Virus record (IMG/VR): IMGVR_UViG_3300047550_001893
Coordinates: 1-27,177 of that record
Length of the DNA stretch: 27,177 nucleotides
Reading direction: 5' to 3' (one strand)
DNA from: a virus
Position 1 is the stretch's first letter, and each line of letters opens with the position of its first letter. Positions 20,971-27,177 of the stretch are shown here, one piece after another. Under the pieces are notes generated by a model that was given only the letters and a program-made list of their open reading frames with translations, was not told the DNA's origin and did not search any database. A program made the position numbers and the translations under genes.

Positions 20971-21875
20971 TGCCACCTCTGACGCTGAACCAAGGCGAGG
21001 CCGAACGGAATCACCCGGACAAGATCGTGCCGCCCACCTCTCGTGAGTGTGCCCCCATTTACTGGGCACTCGTCGAGGAAGGCGAGCTCATGGCCAAGGG
21101 CCTCGACGTTGCCATCGTCGGCCTCGCCCGCAACTCCATGCCATGGATGCAGCTAAACGCCACGAGAGTCGAGAAGCTGGGCGAGCGATTCAAGTCGTGG
21201 CGGTGTTTCATCTACGAAAACGACTCGGACGATGGCACCGACGAGTTTCTGTCGGATTGGGCGGCAGGCTGTAGCAACGTCACCATCCGTTCAGAGAAGC
21301 ATGACCGGCCGATGCTCTCGCACGAGAAGAGCCGAGCACGCACCGAGGCGCTGGCAGAGTATCGCCAGGTGTGCGTCGAGTGGGTGCGTGGTGCCCCACC
21401 TGACGTCGTCATCGCCATCGACTTCGACTCGTGGGGTGGCTGGAGCGACGATGGCGTCATGAATGGCATTTGGTGGCTGCACGAGAACTCATCGGCGGCT
21501 GGCATGGCGAGCGTGTCAACGATTGAGATGCCGATGCCGCAGATGCCAGATGGTCGGCTGCGAATCCACTACGACTCGTGGGCGTTTCGGCACACGGCGT
21601 GGACCGAGCACGACATGACATGGTTTCCGCACTGGTGGCCGCCTGTCGGCAGTGCCCCCGTGGCGTGCCGCAGTGCATTTGGCGGGCTGTGTATCTACAG
21701 GCCCGAGGCATACCTGGCCGGCACGTACTCAGGACCGGACTGCGAACACGTTGGGTTTCATCGCTCAATCCGAGAAGCCACCGGGCTGGGTATGTATCTC
21801 AACCCATCACAGCGGATCGTGATGAACTGGATACCAGAGGCGTTGAGAGATGGCAGGCAACACGGCGACGATTAG
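20970..21875 (+). CDS. Putative glycosyltransferase (CAP59-like)
   Basis: 301 residues from ATG 20970 (TGATG overlap). VAIVGLARNSMPWMQLNATRVEKLGERFKSWRCFIYENDSDDGTDEFLSDW is the N-terminal nucleotide-sugar region of CAP59-type glycosyltransferases (GT69), where the ENDSxDGT motif recurs; DFDSWGG (near residue 160) may supply the D-x-D metal site. The rest has several aromatic and His residues. It probably transfers a sugar, possibly to phage DNA, virion or host surface. Coupled to the FkbM and radical SAM genes. Confidence 0.72.
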   Translation: MPPLTLNQGEAERNHPDKIVPPTSRECAPIYWALVEEGELMAKGLDVAIVGLARNSMPWMQLNATRVEKLGERFKSWRCFIYENDSDDGTDEFLSDWAAGCSNVTIRSEKHDRPMLSHEKSRARTEALAEYRQVCVEWVRGAPPDVVIAIDFDSWGGWSDDGVMNGIWWLHENSSAAGMASVSTIEMPMPQMPDGRLRIHYDSWAFRHTAWTEHDMTWFPHWWPPVGSAPVACRSAFGGLCIYRPEAYLAGTYSGPDCEHVGFHRSIREATGLGMYLNPSQRIVMNWIPEALRDGRQHGDD

Positions 21876-22221
21876 CGTCGAGACGTTCCGTGCCGACTGG
21901 TGTGCCGACGTTTCGATAGCGTCGCTGTGCATCCGGTACACCATTACGAAGGATCAGGTGATCCGGTTGCGTGATGTGTGGGAGTTGCCCCTGCGTCACG
22001 ATAGGCGGCGACGTGCCAAGCCTCAGCGGCAGCGAGATCCGACCCCGGCCGAGATCGCCCGAGCCTGCCAGAGACTGCAGGAGTCGTGGGATGATCGCAC
22101 TCGGGAGGATCGGCGTGTGATCAAGTCGAAGCCTGTGAGCGTCACCATCATCGACACGAGCGACAGCGTGAAGCGGCTCATCACCGCCATGGAACTGGAC
22201 GCCAAGAGGTCTGAGACATGA
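21850..22221 (+). CDS. Small helix-turn-helix protein
   Basis: 123 residues, overlapping the glycosyltransferase end by 26 bases. FRADWCADVSIASLCIRYTITKDQVIRLRDVWELPLRHDRR is the W....SI..L...Y.IT...V.RL....LP.R type of HTH also seen in the gene at 16396. The middle part DPTPAEIARACQRLQESWDDRTREDRR is helical, and a beta-rich VSVTIIDTSDS segment follows. Likely DNA-binding; exact role unknown. Confidence 0.68.
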   Translation: MAGNTATISVETFRADWCADVSIASLCIRYTITKDQVIRLRDVWELPLRHDRRRRAKPQRQRDPTPAEIARACQRLQESWDDRTREDRRVIKSKPVSVTIIDTSDSVKRLITAMELDAKRSET

Positions 22222-22484
22222 GCGGGAAAGAGCCAGACATCCATCGACGCATCGTGGTTGAGTACGGGCTGAAACACGTCTACACGTTCATCACGGACGG
22301 GAACGGAAAGATCTTGGACGAGGACGTGTTTACCCAGCCATTCCGCCTTGAGCGCCGGGATGCCGCCGAGGAGGCGGAAGACTGCTATCGGGCCTCGTGG
22401 GACTGGTTGAACGAGACCGTGAACATCACGCCGCCACTGCAAGGGAGCGAGGACGAGGAGGCAGACTCAGACGAGGAGGACTGA
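22218..22484 (+). CDS. Small acidic hypothetical protein
   Basis: 88 residues, ATGA overlap with the previous gene. IVVEYGLKHVYTFITDGNGKILDEDVF is a beta-type opening, a helical RDAAEEAEDCYRASWDWLNETV follows, and the C-terminus is very acidic (SEDEEADSDEED). No family recognised. Acidic tails in small phage proteins may mimic DNA, but there is no direct sign. Confidence 0.62.
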   Translation: MSGKEPDIHRRIVVEYGLKHVYTFITDGNGKILDEDVFTQPFRLERRDAAEEAEDCYRASWDWLNETVNITPPLQGSEDEEADSDEED

Positions 22485-22486
22485 GT

Positions 22487-22789
22487 ATGCCAGCCTACGA
22501 AGCGACGCCCGAAGAGCTCCAGCAGTACGGTGCCAACCTGTCGATCTGGGAGCAGCTGCGGCTTCTGTCCGCTTGGTCCCCACTCATTGCCTACGGGCAG
22601 CGGTTTGTCCAGACGGCCGACCCGTACCAGAGGGCCATCATCGTGGCCGAGGCGTGCGAGTGGCTGGCCGCCCGCACTGACGCCAAGGTGGACGACGATC
22701 TCGTCCAGCGGTTGGCGGCGGTGCTGAAGACGAAGGAAGGCGAGCAACTCGTGCGGTGGCTGCTCCTCCAGGTCGAGGGTGCCAAGTGA
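22487..22789 (+). CDS. Small hypothetical phage protein
   Basis: 100 residues from ATG 22487, two bases after the upstream stop. WEQLRLLSAWSPLIAYGQRFVQTADPYQRAIIVAEACEWLAARTDAKVDDDLVQRLAAVLKTKEGEQLVRWLLLQVEG is helical and soluble. I recall similar small proteins in related phage regions, but no function. Its stop overlaps the GTG of the next gene. Confidence 0.68.
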   Translation: MPAYEATPEELQQYGANLSIWEQLRLLSAWSPLIAYGQRFVQTADPYQRAIIVAEACEWLAARTDAKVDDDLVQRLAAVLKTKEGEQLVRWLLLQVEGAK

Positions 22790-23391
22790 CCCACGATGAT
22801 CTCCTTCGCACCGGTGCCGTCGCTGTTGCGGTGGCTCTCATCGCTGCTCCGTACTGGCAGACGATCCGTGGGCGTCTCGCTGAGGCCGCCGCAGCCGCCA
22901 AGAAGCACGGCCCCCTCATCGCCCGAGTCGCCGCAGCGGCCCTCGTGATCGCAGCAGCGTGGGGCCGCATTCCCCTGCCGGCCGTGCCCCAGCCGGTGGC
23001 ACCAGTCAGTGTGGAGACTCCGACCGTGGAGATGCAGGCAGCAGTTCGCCCCGTGGCCCGAGCCCTCGCCGGCCTGCCGATGGGCGATCGGATGCTGTGG
23101 GCACAGACGTGGAGCAAGGCAGCCCTAGTTGTCCAGGCCGAAGGCGTGGGCGAGACGACGGTATATACCGAGACGCCATCGCTGCGAATCTACACGGTGC
23201 TCGTTTTGGATATCGCATGGCGACGCATTGGCGATCACGCTCCTGGTAGCGTGCCCGGCCTGCGTGACGCCGTGGAGGATGTGCTGGCCGGCGTGCTCGG
23301 CACCAAAGCCGTGCCGGTGACGCCCGAAATACGGGCACGGTATGTCGAGGTGGCACGGGCCATCGCCTGGGCCGGCGTGAATGGAGGCTGA
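22786..23391 (+). CDS. Membrane-anchored hypothetical protein
   Basis: 201 residues from GTG 22786 (GTGA overlap). Two hydrophobic stretches, GAVAVAVALIAAPYWQTI (about 10-27) and LIARVAAAALVIAAAWG (about 44-60), separated by an Ala/Lys segment, suggest a double-spanning N-terminus. A Pro-rich linker leads to a soluble domain. It opens the lysis-like region. A holin or a membrane-attached structural protein are options; none can be confirmed. Confidence 0.68.
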   Translation: MTHDDLLRTGAVAVAVALIAAPYWQTIRGRLAEAAAAAKKHGPLIARVAAAALVIAAAWGRIPLPAVPQPVAPVSVETPTVEMQAAVRPVARALAGLPMGDRMLWAQTWSKAALVVQAEGVGETTVYTETPSLRIYTVLVLDIAWRRIGDHAPGSVPGLRDAVEDVLAGVLGTKAVPVTPEIRARYVEVARAIAWAGVNGG

Positions 23392-23393
23392 CG

Positions 23394-24317
23394 GTGGAGC
23401 CTCACGCATTTGGCTATGTGCCCGATCCCGCTGGCGCTGAAGCGTTCGTCGCCACGCTGCCGCATCCGACGCTGGCCACAGCCGCTCCTTCGTTCGTGGC
23501 TGACGAGAAGCGAGAGGTGATGCTGTACCCCGCCCTTGTGCAGTGCCTGCCAGGCTGGAAACGTGGCTCGCAGGGCAACGTCGGCTCCTGCGTGGGCTGG
23601 GGCTCATCGCTGGCCGTGGACATCGTTGCGGCGTGCGATGTGGTCTACCGCAACGAAACCGAGGTCGTCGCTGGCCGCACCATCGAGGCGAGCCTCTACG
23701 GGTTTTCTCGTGTCGAGGCTAGGGGCCAGCGGTCAAACAACGGCGGGGATGGGTCCACAGGGTTTCACGCTGCCAAGGCCATCCGAGACTTCGGTGCCCT
23801 GCATTACGGCGTGGACTACGCCGGCACGGTCATCCGAGAAGAGAACAAGCAGCAGCGTGATCGTGAGTGGGGACGCACTGGCGTGCCCGACTCGCTTGAG
23901 CCGTTCGCCAAGCAGAGGCGGTGCAGCGAGACGACGCTAGCCACGACGTTTGAGCAAGCAGCAGCAGCAATCCAGAACGGCTATCCCGTCGTCGTGTGCT
24001 CTGGGCAAGGCTTCAGCATGTCTCGTGATGAGGATGGATTCTGCCGGCCAGGTGGCACTTGGTACCACTGCATGACGCTTGCAGGCGTGAGGTGGGGCAA
24101 GCGACCCGGGCTGCTGTGCTTCAACAGTTGGGGCGACAGCAACACAGTCGGCAAGCACTACCCAGAGACGATCCCCGACGCCGTCCGCAAGTGCTCTTTT
24201 TGGATCGACGCCGCTACGTGCACTCGGATGCTGTCTGGCGAAGACTCCTACGTCTACGCCGGCTACAGCGGATTTACGCCGACGAATATCCCCGATTGGA
24301 CCGGAGGTGTGTTGTGA
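23394..24317 (+). CDS. Papain-like cysteine peptidase fold protein
   Basis: 307 residues from GTG 23394. The C1-type triad order is visible: Q60...C66 in SQGNVGSCVGW, H225 in GTWYHCMTLAGVRW, and N244 in LLCFNSWGD. These are the oxyanion Gln, nucleophile, His and Asn of papain-fold enzymes. No signal peptide. In a phage it may be a virion protease or a peptidoglycan peptidase. Its place between membrane genes and holin-like genes fits lysis, but a capsid/tail role is possible. Confidence 0.8.
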   Translation: MEPHAFGYVPDPAGAEAFVATLPHPTLATAAPSFVADEKREVMLYPALVQCLPGWKRGSQGNVGSCVGWGSSLAVDIVAACDVVYRNETEVVAGRTIEASLYGFSRVEARGQRSNNGGDGSTGFHAAKAIRDFGALHYGVDYAGTVIREENKQQRDREWGRTGVPDSLEPFAKQRRCSETTLATTFEQAAAAIQNGYPVVVCSGQGFSMSRDEDGFCRPGGTWYHCMTLAGVRWGKRPGLLCFNSWGDSNTVGKHYPETIPDAVRKCSFWIDAATCTRMLSGEDSYVYAGYSGFTPTNIPDWTGGVL

Positions 24318-24592
24318 GGTGGCTCCTTGCCTTCTTCGTCGTGTGTGCTGGCTGCGTCATGACGGTCCCAGAAGACCACAGCATCAGCGCCGACCTGGCC
24401 GCCGAGACGGCACGCTGCGTCGTCGAGATGCGGGCGGCAGTGCGGCCCGAGCCGCCGAAGCCGCAGCCCGGAGAAAAATGCCCGGACTGTGATGGCACGG
24501 GCCGGCTGCCGACTGACGGGCGGATCGTCATTACTTGTGAATCGTGCCGTGGCACTGGAAAGAAATTGCAGAGCGTTCTGGTCACCGAATGA
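24314..24592 (+). CDS. Lipoprotein-like protein with DnaJ-type zinc motifs
   Basis: 92 residues from GTG 24314 (GTGA overlap with the peptidase). VRWLLAFFVVCAGC is a short hydrophobic leader ending in a cysteine at residue 14, like a lipoprotein signal although the -3 residue is Cys. The C-terminal part has two C-x2-C-x-G-x-G motifs (CPDCDGTG and CESCRGTG), the repeat of the DnaJ zinc-finger domain. Two copies would bind one zinc. A small surface or spanin-like lipoprotein is possible. Confidence 0.7.
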   Translation: MRWLLAFFVVCAGCVMTVPEDHSISADLAAETARCVVEMRAAVRPEPPKPQPGEKCPDCDGTGRLPTDGRIVITCESCRGTGKKLQSVLVTE

Positions 24593-24933
24593 CACTCGCT
24601 GAGATGCAACAGCACGTGTGGGACAACCTGCCGACGCTTCAGCGTCTGGCTGGCCGCCGGCTCGTTGACCGAGTCGTCCGCCGTGCCGTTTCGTCCTGGC
24701 CCGTGGCGGTGCTCGAGCAGTGCGACGAGGCACAGGGGGCGGTAGTTGGCCAGCACTACGGACGATCCACCGAGCGGGCCGTCAGGGGCGAGCTCCAGAT
24801 GGGCATTCTCGCCATGTTCCTTTTGTCGGCCGTCGTTCAGGTCGTGGTGCGGATGCTGATCGAGTGGTGGTTTGAGCACTCCGAGAACCGCAAGGCAATG
24901 CGGGCCATGGTGCGTGAGGCGCGAGATGACTGA
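24589..24933 (+). CDS. Single-span membrane protein
   Basis: 114 residues from ATG 24589 (ATGA overlap). A soluble N-terminal part (LAEMQQHVWDNLPTLQRLAGRRLVDRVVRRAVSSWPVAVLEQCDEAQGAV) precedes one membrane helix, LQMGILAMFLLSAVVQVVVRMLIEWWF (about 71-97), and a basic tail. It lies between the lipoprotein-like gene and the holin-like gene, so a role in lysis is plausible but not shown. Confidence 0.65.
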   Translation: MTLAEMQQHVWDNLPTLQRLAGRRLVDRVVRRAVSSWPVAVLEQCDEAQGAVVGQHYGRSTERAVRGELQMGILAMFLLSAVVQVVVRMLIEWWFEHSENRKAMRAMVREARDD

Positions 24934-25162
24934 CGAAAGAAAAGGCCAAGTGCTCGACATCCTGAGCAACTACGCATTCCCGGCCCTCGTGGCGGCAGCG
25001 TTGGCGTGGTTCATTCGCACTGACTTGCTGGTGCCGCTTCTTGAAGAGCACCGCATGACAGTTAAAGAGTTGCGAGAGACTCAGAGGGAGATTGCCAAGG
25101 CCGTCACCGAGCAGACACGCTTGCTTGAGGCACTACAACCACGGGCAGCGGAGGGCAAATAG
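24926..25162 (+). CDS. Putative holin-like protein
   Basis: 78 residues from ATG 24926, overlapping the previous gene by 8 bases. One hydrophobic helix, YAFPALVAAALAWFIRTDLLVPLL (about 14-37), is followed by a charged coiled-coil tail (EEHRMTVKELRETQREIAKAVTEQTRLLEAL). Many small phage holin-like proteins have this one-span-plus-coil form. It sits after the peptidase and lipoprotein genes and before the tail-fibre-like genes. Confidence 0.6.
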   Translation: MTDERKGQVLDILSNYAFPALVAAALAWFIRTDLLVPLLEEHRMTVKELRETQREIAKAVTEQTRLLEALQPRAAEGK

Positions 25163-25163
25163 C

Positions 25164-26000
25164 ATGGGCATGTCGCCGAGACTGTTGAGGCCGAAGCAGA
25201 CAGGGCGATACCTATTGGATTTCTATGGCGGGGCTATAGCTGCGTATTCGTTTCGGCAGTTGCGAACAGGACACACCACGGCTGTTGTTAGGGTGCGCCG
25301 TTCCAGCGACAACGCCGAGGCGGATTTCTTGGCCAAGGAAGTCACTGATGGCACGCTCGCCAGCTGGGTTGGCGCTGGAAATGATGGCTACGTCCGCACG
25401 TTCTACGACCAAAGCGGAAACGGCCGGAACATGGGGCAAGCAACGTCTACCCGCCAGCCGAAGTTGGTCGCAAGCGGAGCAGTGATCCTCCAAGACAACC
25501 TTCCGACGCTTGAGTTCACCAACTCGCGAGGCGATCTACTAAACACTGGCACAGTTTTCACTGCTGGGCCGCCGCTAGATGCCTACCTAGTTGCCAGATT
25601 TAGGGCCTTCAGCGGTGGCGGCGGCATTCGCGGACTACTAAACTCATCGGCCGCTTCGTCTGCTGCGTGCCTTCGTGAGTCGTTTGGGACTCTTGAGATG
25701 GCATCGGGAACAAACCTTTCCATCGGCTCGTCTGCCAGCGTCGTTAGCACGAATCGCTTTGTCTGGAATCCGTACTTTGACACCAGCACAAGTTCGTCTC
25801 TTAGACGAAATGGCTCCTTAGTCGGTTCTGCTGGCAATGCAGGAACGAATACCATCTCGGGTCTTGCACTTGCTACTGACGCCCAGATTGCAAACCGTTC
25901 CGGTGATGTGAACATTCAAGAGGCGGTGTTTTACGGCGCACAGCAAGCACGGCGAGCCGACATTGTTGCCAACATAAACAAACATTTTGCGGTGTACTGA
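25164..26000 (+). CDS. Putative receptor-binding/tail protein, lectin-like beta-sandwich
   Basis: 278 residues from ATG 25164. AAYSFRQLRTGHTTAVVRVRRSSDNAEADF...... GYVRTFYDQSGNGRNMGQATSTRQPKLV matches the arabinofuranosidase-B-like/concanavalin-type segment found in many phage tail proteins (AYGLR.L...Y.G..V.VRRSSDN..., W/FYDQSGNG.......QP). The remainder is rich in Ser/Gly/Asn strands. A glycan-binding tail or adhesion protein is likely. Starts one base after the holin-like stop; less GC-rich than neighbours. Confidence 0.72.
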   Translation: MGMSPRLLRPKQTGRYLLDFYGGAIAAYSFRQLRTGHTTAVVRVRRSSDNAEADFLAKEVTDGTLASWVGAGNDGYVRTFYDQSGNGRNMGQATSTRQPKLVASGAVILQDNLPTLEFTNSRGDLLNTGTVFTAGPPLDAYLVARFRAFSGGGGIRGLLNSSAASSAACLRESFGTLEMASGTNLSIGSSASVVSTNRFVWNPYFDTSTSSSLRRNGSLVGSAGNAGTNTISGLALATDAQIANRSGDVNIQEAVFYGAQQARRADIVANINKHFAVY

Positions 26001-26404
26001 TGCCATACGTACTAACGGCACCACAACATGCCGAGCAACTTAGCCGCAGCCTCATGCGGCTACTGCGTCCATCGCACCTCCGGGGAGATGCGTGGACCGA
26101 TCTCTATTGCACCGTGCTAACGCATCCCACTAACGGACAGACAGCCTTGGCACTGCCAGGCGAAGAAACAGTGCCAATACACGTAGAGGCAGACGGCGAT
26201 GAGTTGGCCGCATTGCTTGGCGTATTCGTTAGCGATGGGGCTTTGACGAAGGCCGAGGCAGATGGCATCGCCGCCGCAGTCCGGGAGAATGCCGGGCATA
26301 TCGTGAGAATCGCCGATTTCATTCCGCCATCGTGGTCGCCTTACGTGCTCACGCACCAGCAGATGGAGGCCGGCGGTTGGTTTCCACATCCATCCGGCCC
26401 CTGA
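26000..26404 (+). CDS. Hypothetical protein next to lectin-like tail protein
   Basis: 134 residues, ATG overlapping the preceding stop (TGATG). Mixed alpha/beta: MPYVLTAPQHAEQLSRSLMRLLRP, then TDLYCTVLTHPTNGQTALALPGEETVPIH and ELAALLGVFVSDGALTKAEADGIAAAVREN. Coupling to the lectin-like gene suggests a tail-fibre accessory or assembly protein, but no such family could be recognised. Confidence 0.62.
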   Translation: MPYVLTAPQHAEQLSRSLMRLLRPSHLRGDAWTDLYCTVLTHPTNGQTALALPGEETVPIHVEADGDELAALLGVFVSDGALTKAEADGIAAAVRENAGHIVRIADFIPPSWSPYVLTHQQMEAGGWFPHPSGP

Positions 26405-26457
26405 CCGCTGCAAGCCTGCCCCCTCCTCGCCCTACGCTAAGGCAAGGCGGCCACGAT

Positions 26458-26472
26458 TCGGGCACGACCCGA
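26458..26472 (+). other. Small inverted repeat in the leader of 26493
   Basis: TCGGG-CACGA-CCCGA, 5-bp stem with 5-base loop, lies about 20 bases before the next start. The 88-base gap contains no gene. It may be a leader hairpin or terminator fragment. Confidence 0.3.
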
Positions 26473-26492
26473 GCCACACCAGGAGATGAGTC

Positions 26493-26849
26493 ATGAGCCA
26501 CGTGAAGATCAAGCGGTATGAGCGAGACGTCAGCATCACGCTCTATACGGCGACTGCTGACGCAACCACCATTCGCATGGATGACATGGCCGGTGGCGTT
26601 GTAAACGTCGGCACTATGAGCACAAATGCCACCAGCATCCAAATCTGGGGCAGCAACAGCGAAGCCGGCACGTATCGCCGACTCTACGACGCCTCTGGCT
26701 CTGCGGCTGACATCACGCTCTCGCCGTCCAGTACCGCTGGACGTATCTACGCCCTGCCAGATGCCTGTTTCGCCCTGTCGTGGATCAAGCTGGTGTCGGC
26801 CACGACGAACAGCACGGGCACGCTGGGAGTCGTGTCCCTCAAGTCATAG
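26493..26849 (+). CDS. Virion-type beta-rich hypothetical protein
   Basis: 118 residues, ribosome site AGGAGA. SITLYTATADATTIRMDDMAGGVVNVGTMSTNATSIQIWGSNSEAGTYRRLYDASGSAADITL is an all-beta Thr/Ser/Gly-rich protein resembling decoration or spike modules. It ends before the partial HNH gene. A virion surface or tail role is suggested by composition and place. Confidence 0.65.
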   Translation: MSHVKIKRYERDVSITLYTATADATTIRMDDMAGGVVNVGTMSTNATSIQIWGSNSEAGTYRRLYDASGSAADITLSPSSTAGRIYALPDACFALSWIKLVSATTNSTGTLGVVSLKS

Positions 26850-26857
26850 CCCACCCT

Positions 26858-27177
26858 GTGCCGCAACGCATCCCCGCTCATAGGCCAGTGAGACTCAGAG
26901 CGTCACGCACGAGGCGTGATGACAGTGGGCGGCCCAATGCCGCTGCTCGAGGCTACTGCGACAAGGCCCACAGACGATGGCGGCAGGCGGTGCTCACACG
27001 GGATGCGTGGGCGTGCAGGGTGTGCGGACGTGTGTGCGATGGCTTCAAGGAAGCTCAGGCTGATCACATCGTGCCCATCAGCCAAGGCGGTGAGCGGTAC
27101 GACTTGAACAACGGGCAGACGTTGTGCATCCGTTGTCACTCGTCGAAGACTGCCAGAGAGGCAGGGCGGTCTACGCC
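26858..27177 (+). CDS. HNH endonuclease, cut by right edge
   Basis: Open from GTG 26858 to the window end, 106 residues seen, no stop in the window. GRPNAAARGYCDKAHRRWRQAVLTRDAWACRVCGRVC..... QADHIVPISQGGERYDLNNGQTLCIRCHSSKTAREAG carries the complete HNH motif: RD..C..C, DHIVPIS, LNN and CIRCHSSKT, with four zinc cysteines. In many phages this gene lies just upstream of terminase and assists DNA packaging. The window ends within its last residues, so the C-terminus is missing. Confidence 0.85.
   Translation, partial: MPQRIPAHRPVRLRASRTRRDDSGRPNAAARGYCDKAHRRWRQAVLTRDAWACRVCGRVCDGFKEAQADHIVPISQGGERYDLNNGQTLCIRCHSSKTAREAGRST

Overview
The window is a mid-section of a tailed temperate phage (or prophage) genome of high GC content, tightly packed and almost entirely on the + strand, with many 4-base start/stop overlaps (ATGA, GTGA, TGATG). 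The tail chaperone pair with a -1 slippery site plus a ~715-residue tape measure, and no sheath gene in view, point to a long-tailed, siphovirus-like particle. The host is not shown directly; high GC, the style of the small hypothetical genes and the integron-like attC hairpins would fit a planctomycete or another environmental Gram-negative, but that is inference. Terminase, portal and capsid genes are absent. The right edge cuts an HNH gene of the type usually next to terminase, and the left edge cuts a tail-tube-like gene, so the missing head module probably lies outside both ends.

Layout. (1) 1-8116: tail module (tail-tube-like proteins, G/GT-type chaperones, tape measure, several structural hypotheticals, a Cys-rich protein), then a small HExxH protein, a metallophosphoesterase and a DUF6378-like protein. 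(2) 8121-9965: convergent terminator, tyrosine integrase on the - strand, divergent excisionase-like HTH gene, and two control regions full of palindromes and repeats. (3) 9966-16308: replication/recombination: Sak4-like ATPase, SSB-like protein, a less GC-rich patch with an HNH nuclease and an MT-A70 adenine methyltransferase, a DnaD/replication-initiator-like protein, a LexA-type DNA-binding domain without peptidase, and a complete beta sliding clamp. (4) 16396-18191: small accessory genes and the most unusual part: three attC-like hairpins (16910-16954, 17335-17421, 17993-18048), each directly after a stop codon, delimiting two single-gene cassettes (a DUF551-like protein and a Mom-like GNAT protein). 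(5) 18192-22221: small regulators, RusA resolvase and a coupled FkbM methyltransferase / radical SAM / glycosyltransferase trio. (6) 22218-26849: small conserved phage proteins, membrane proteins, a papain-like protein, a lipoprotein-like zinc protein, a holin-like protein, a lectin-like tail protein and virion-type proteins. (7) 26858-end: HNH nuclease cut by the edge.

How it fits together: the integrase/excisionase region governs lysogeny; ATPase, SSB-like protein, RusA, initiator-like protein and clamp form a replication-recombination set that would recruit a host polymerase; MT-A70 and the Mom-like protein may modify phage DNA; the right-hand genes serve lysis and adsorption. The main findings are the attC-flanked cassettes inside a phage genome, the Mom-like gene with a possible ribosome-site-masking leader, and the programmed frameshift. 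All assignments are from reading the sequence; no database searches were run.
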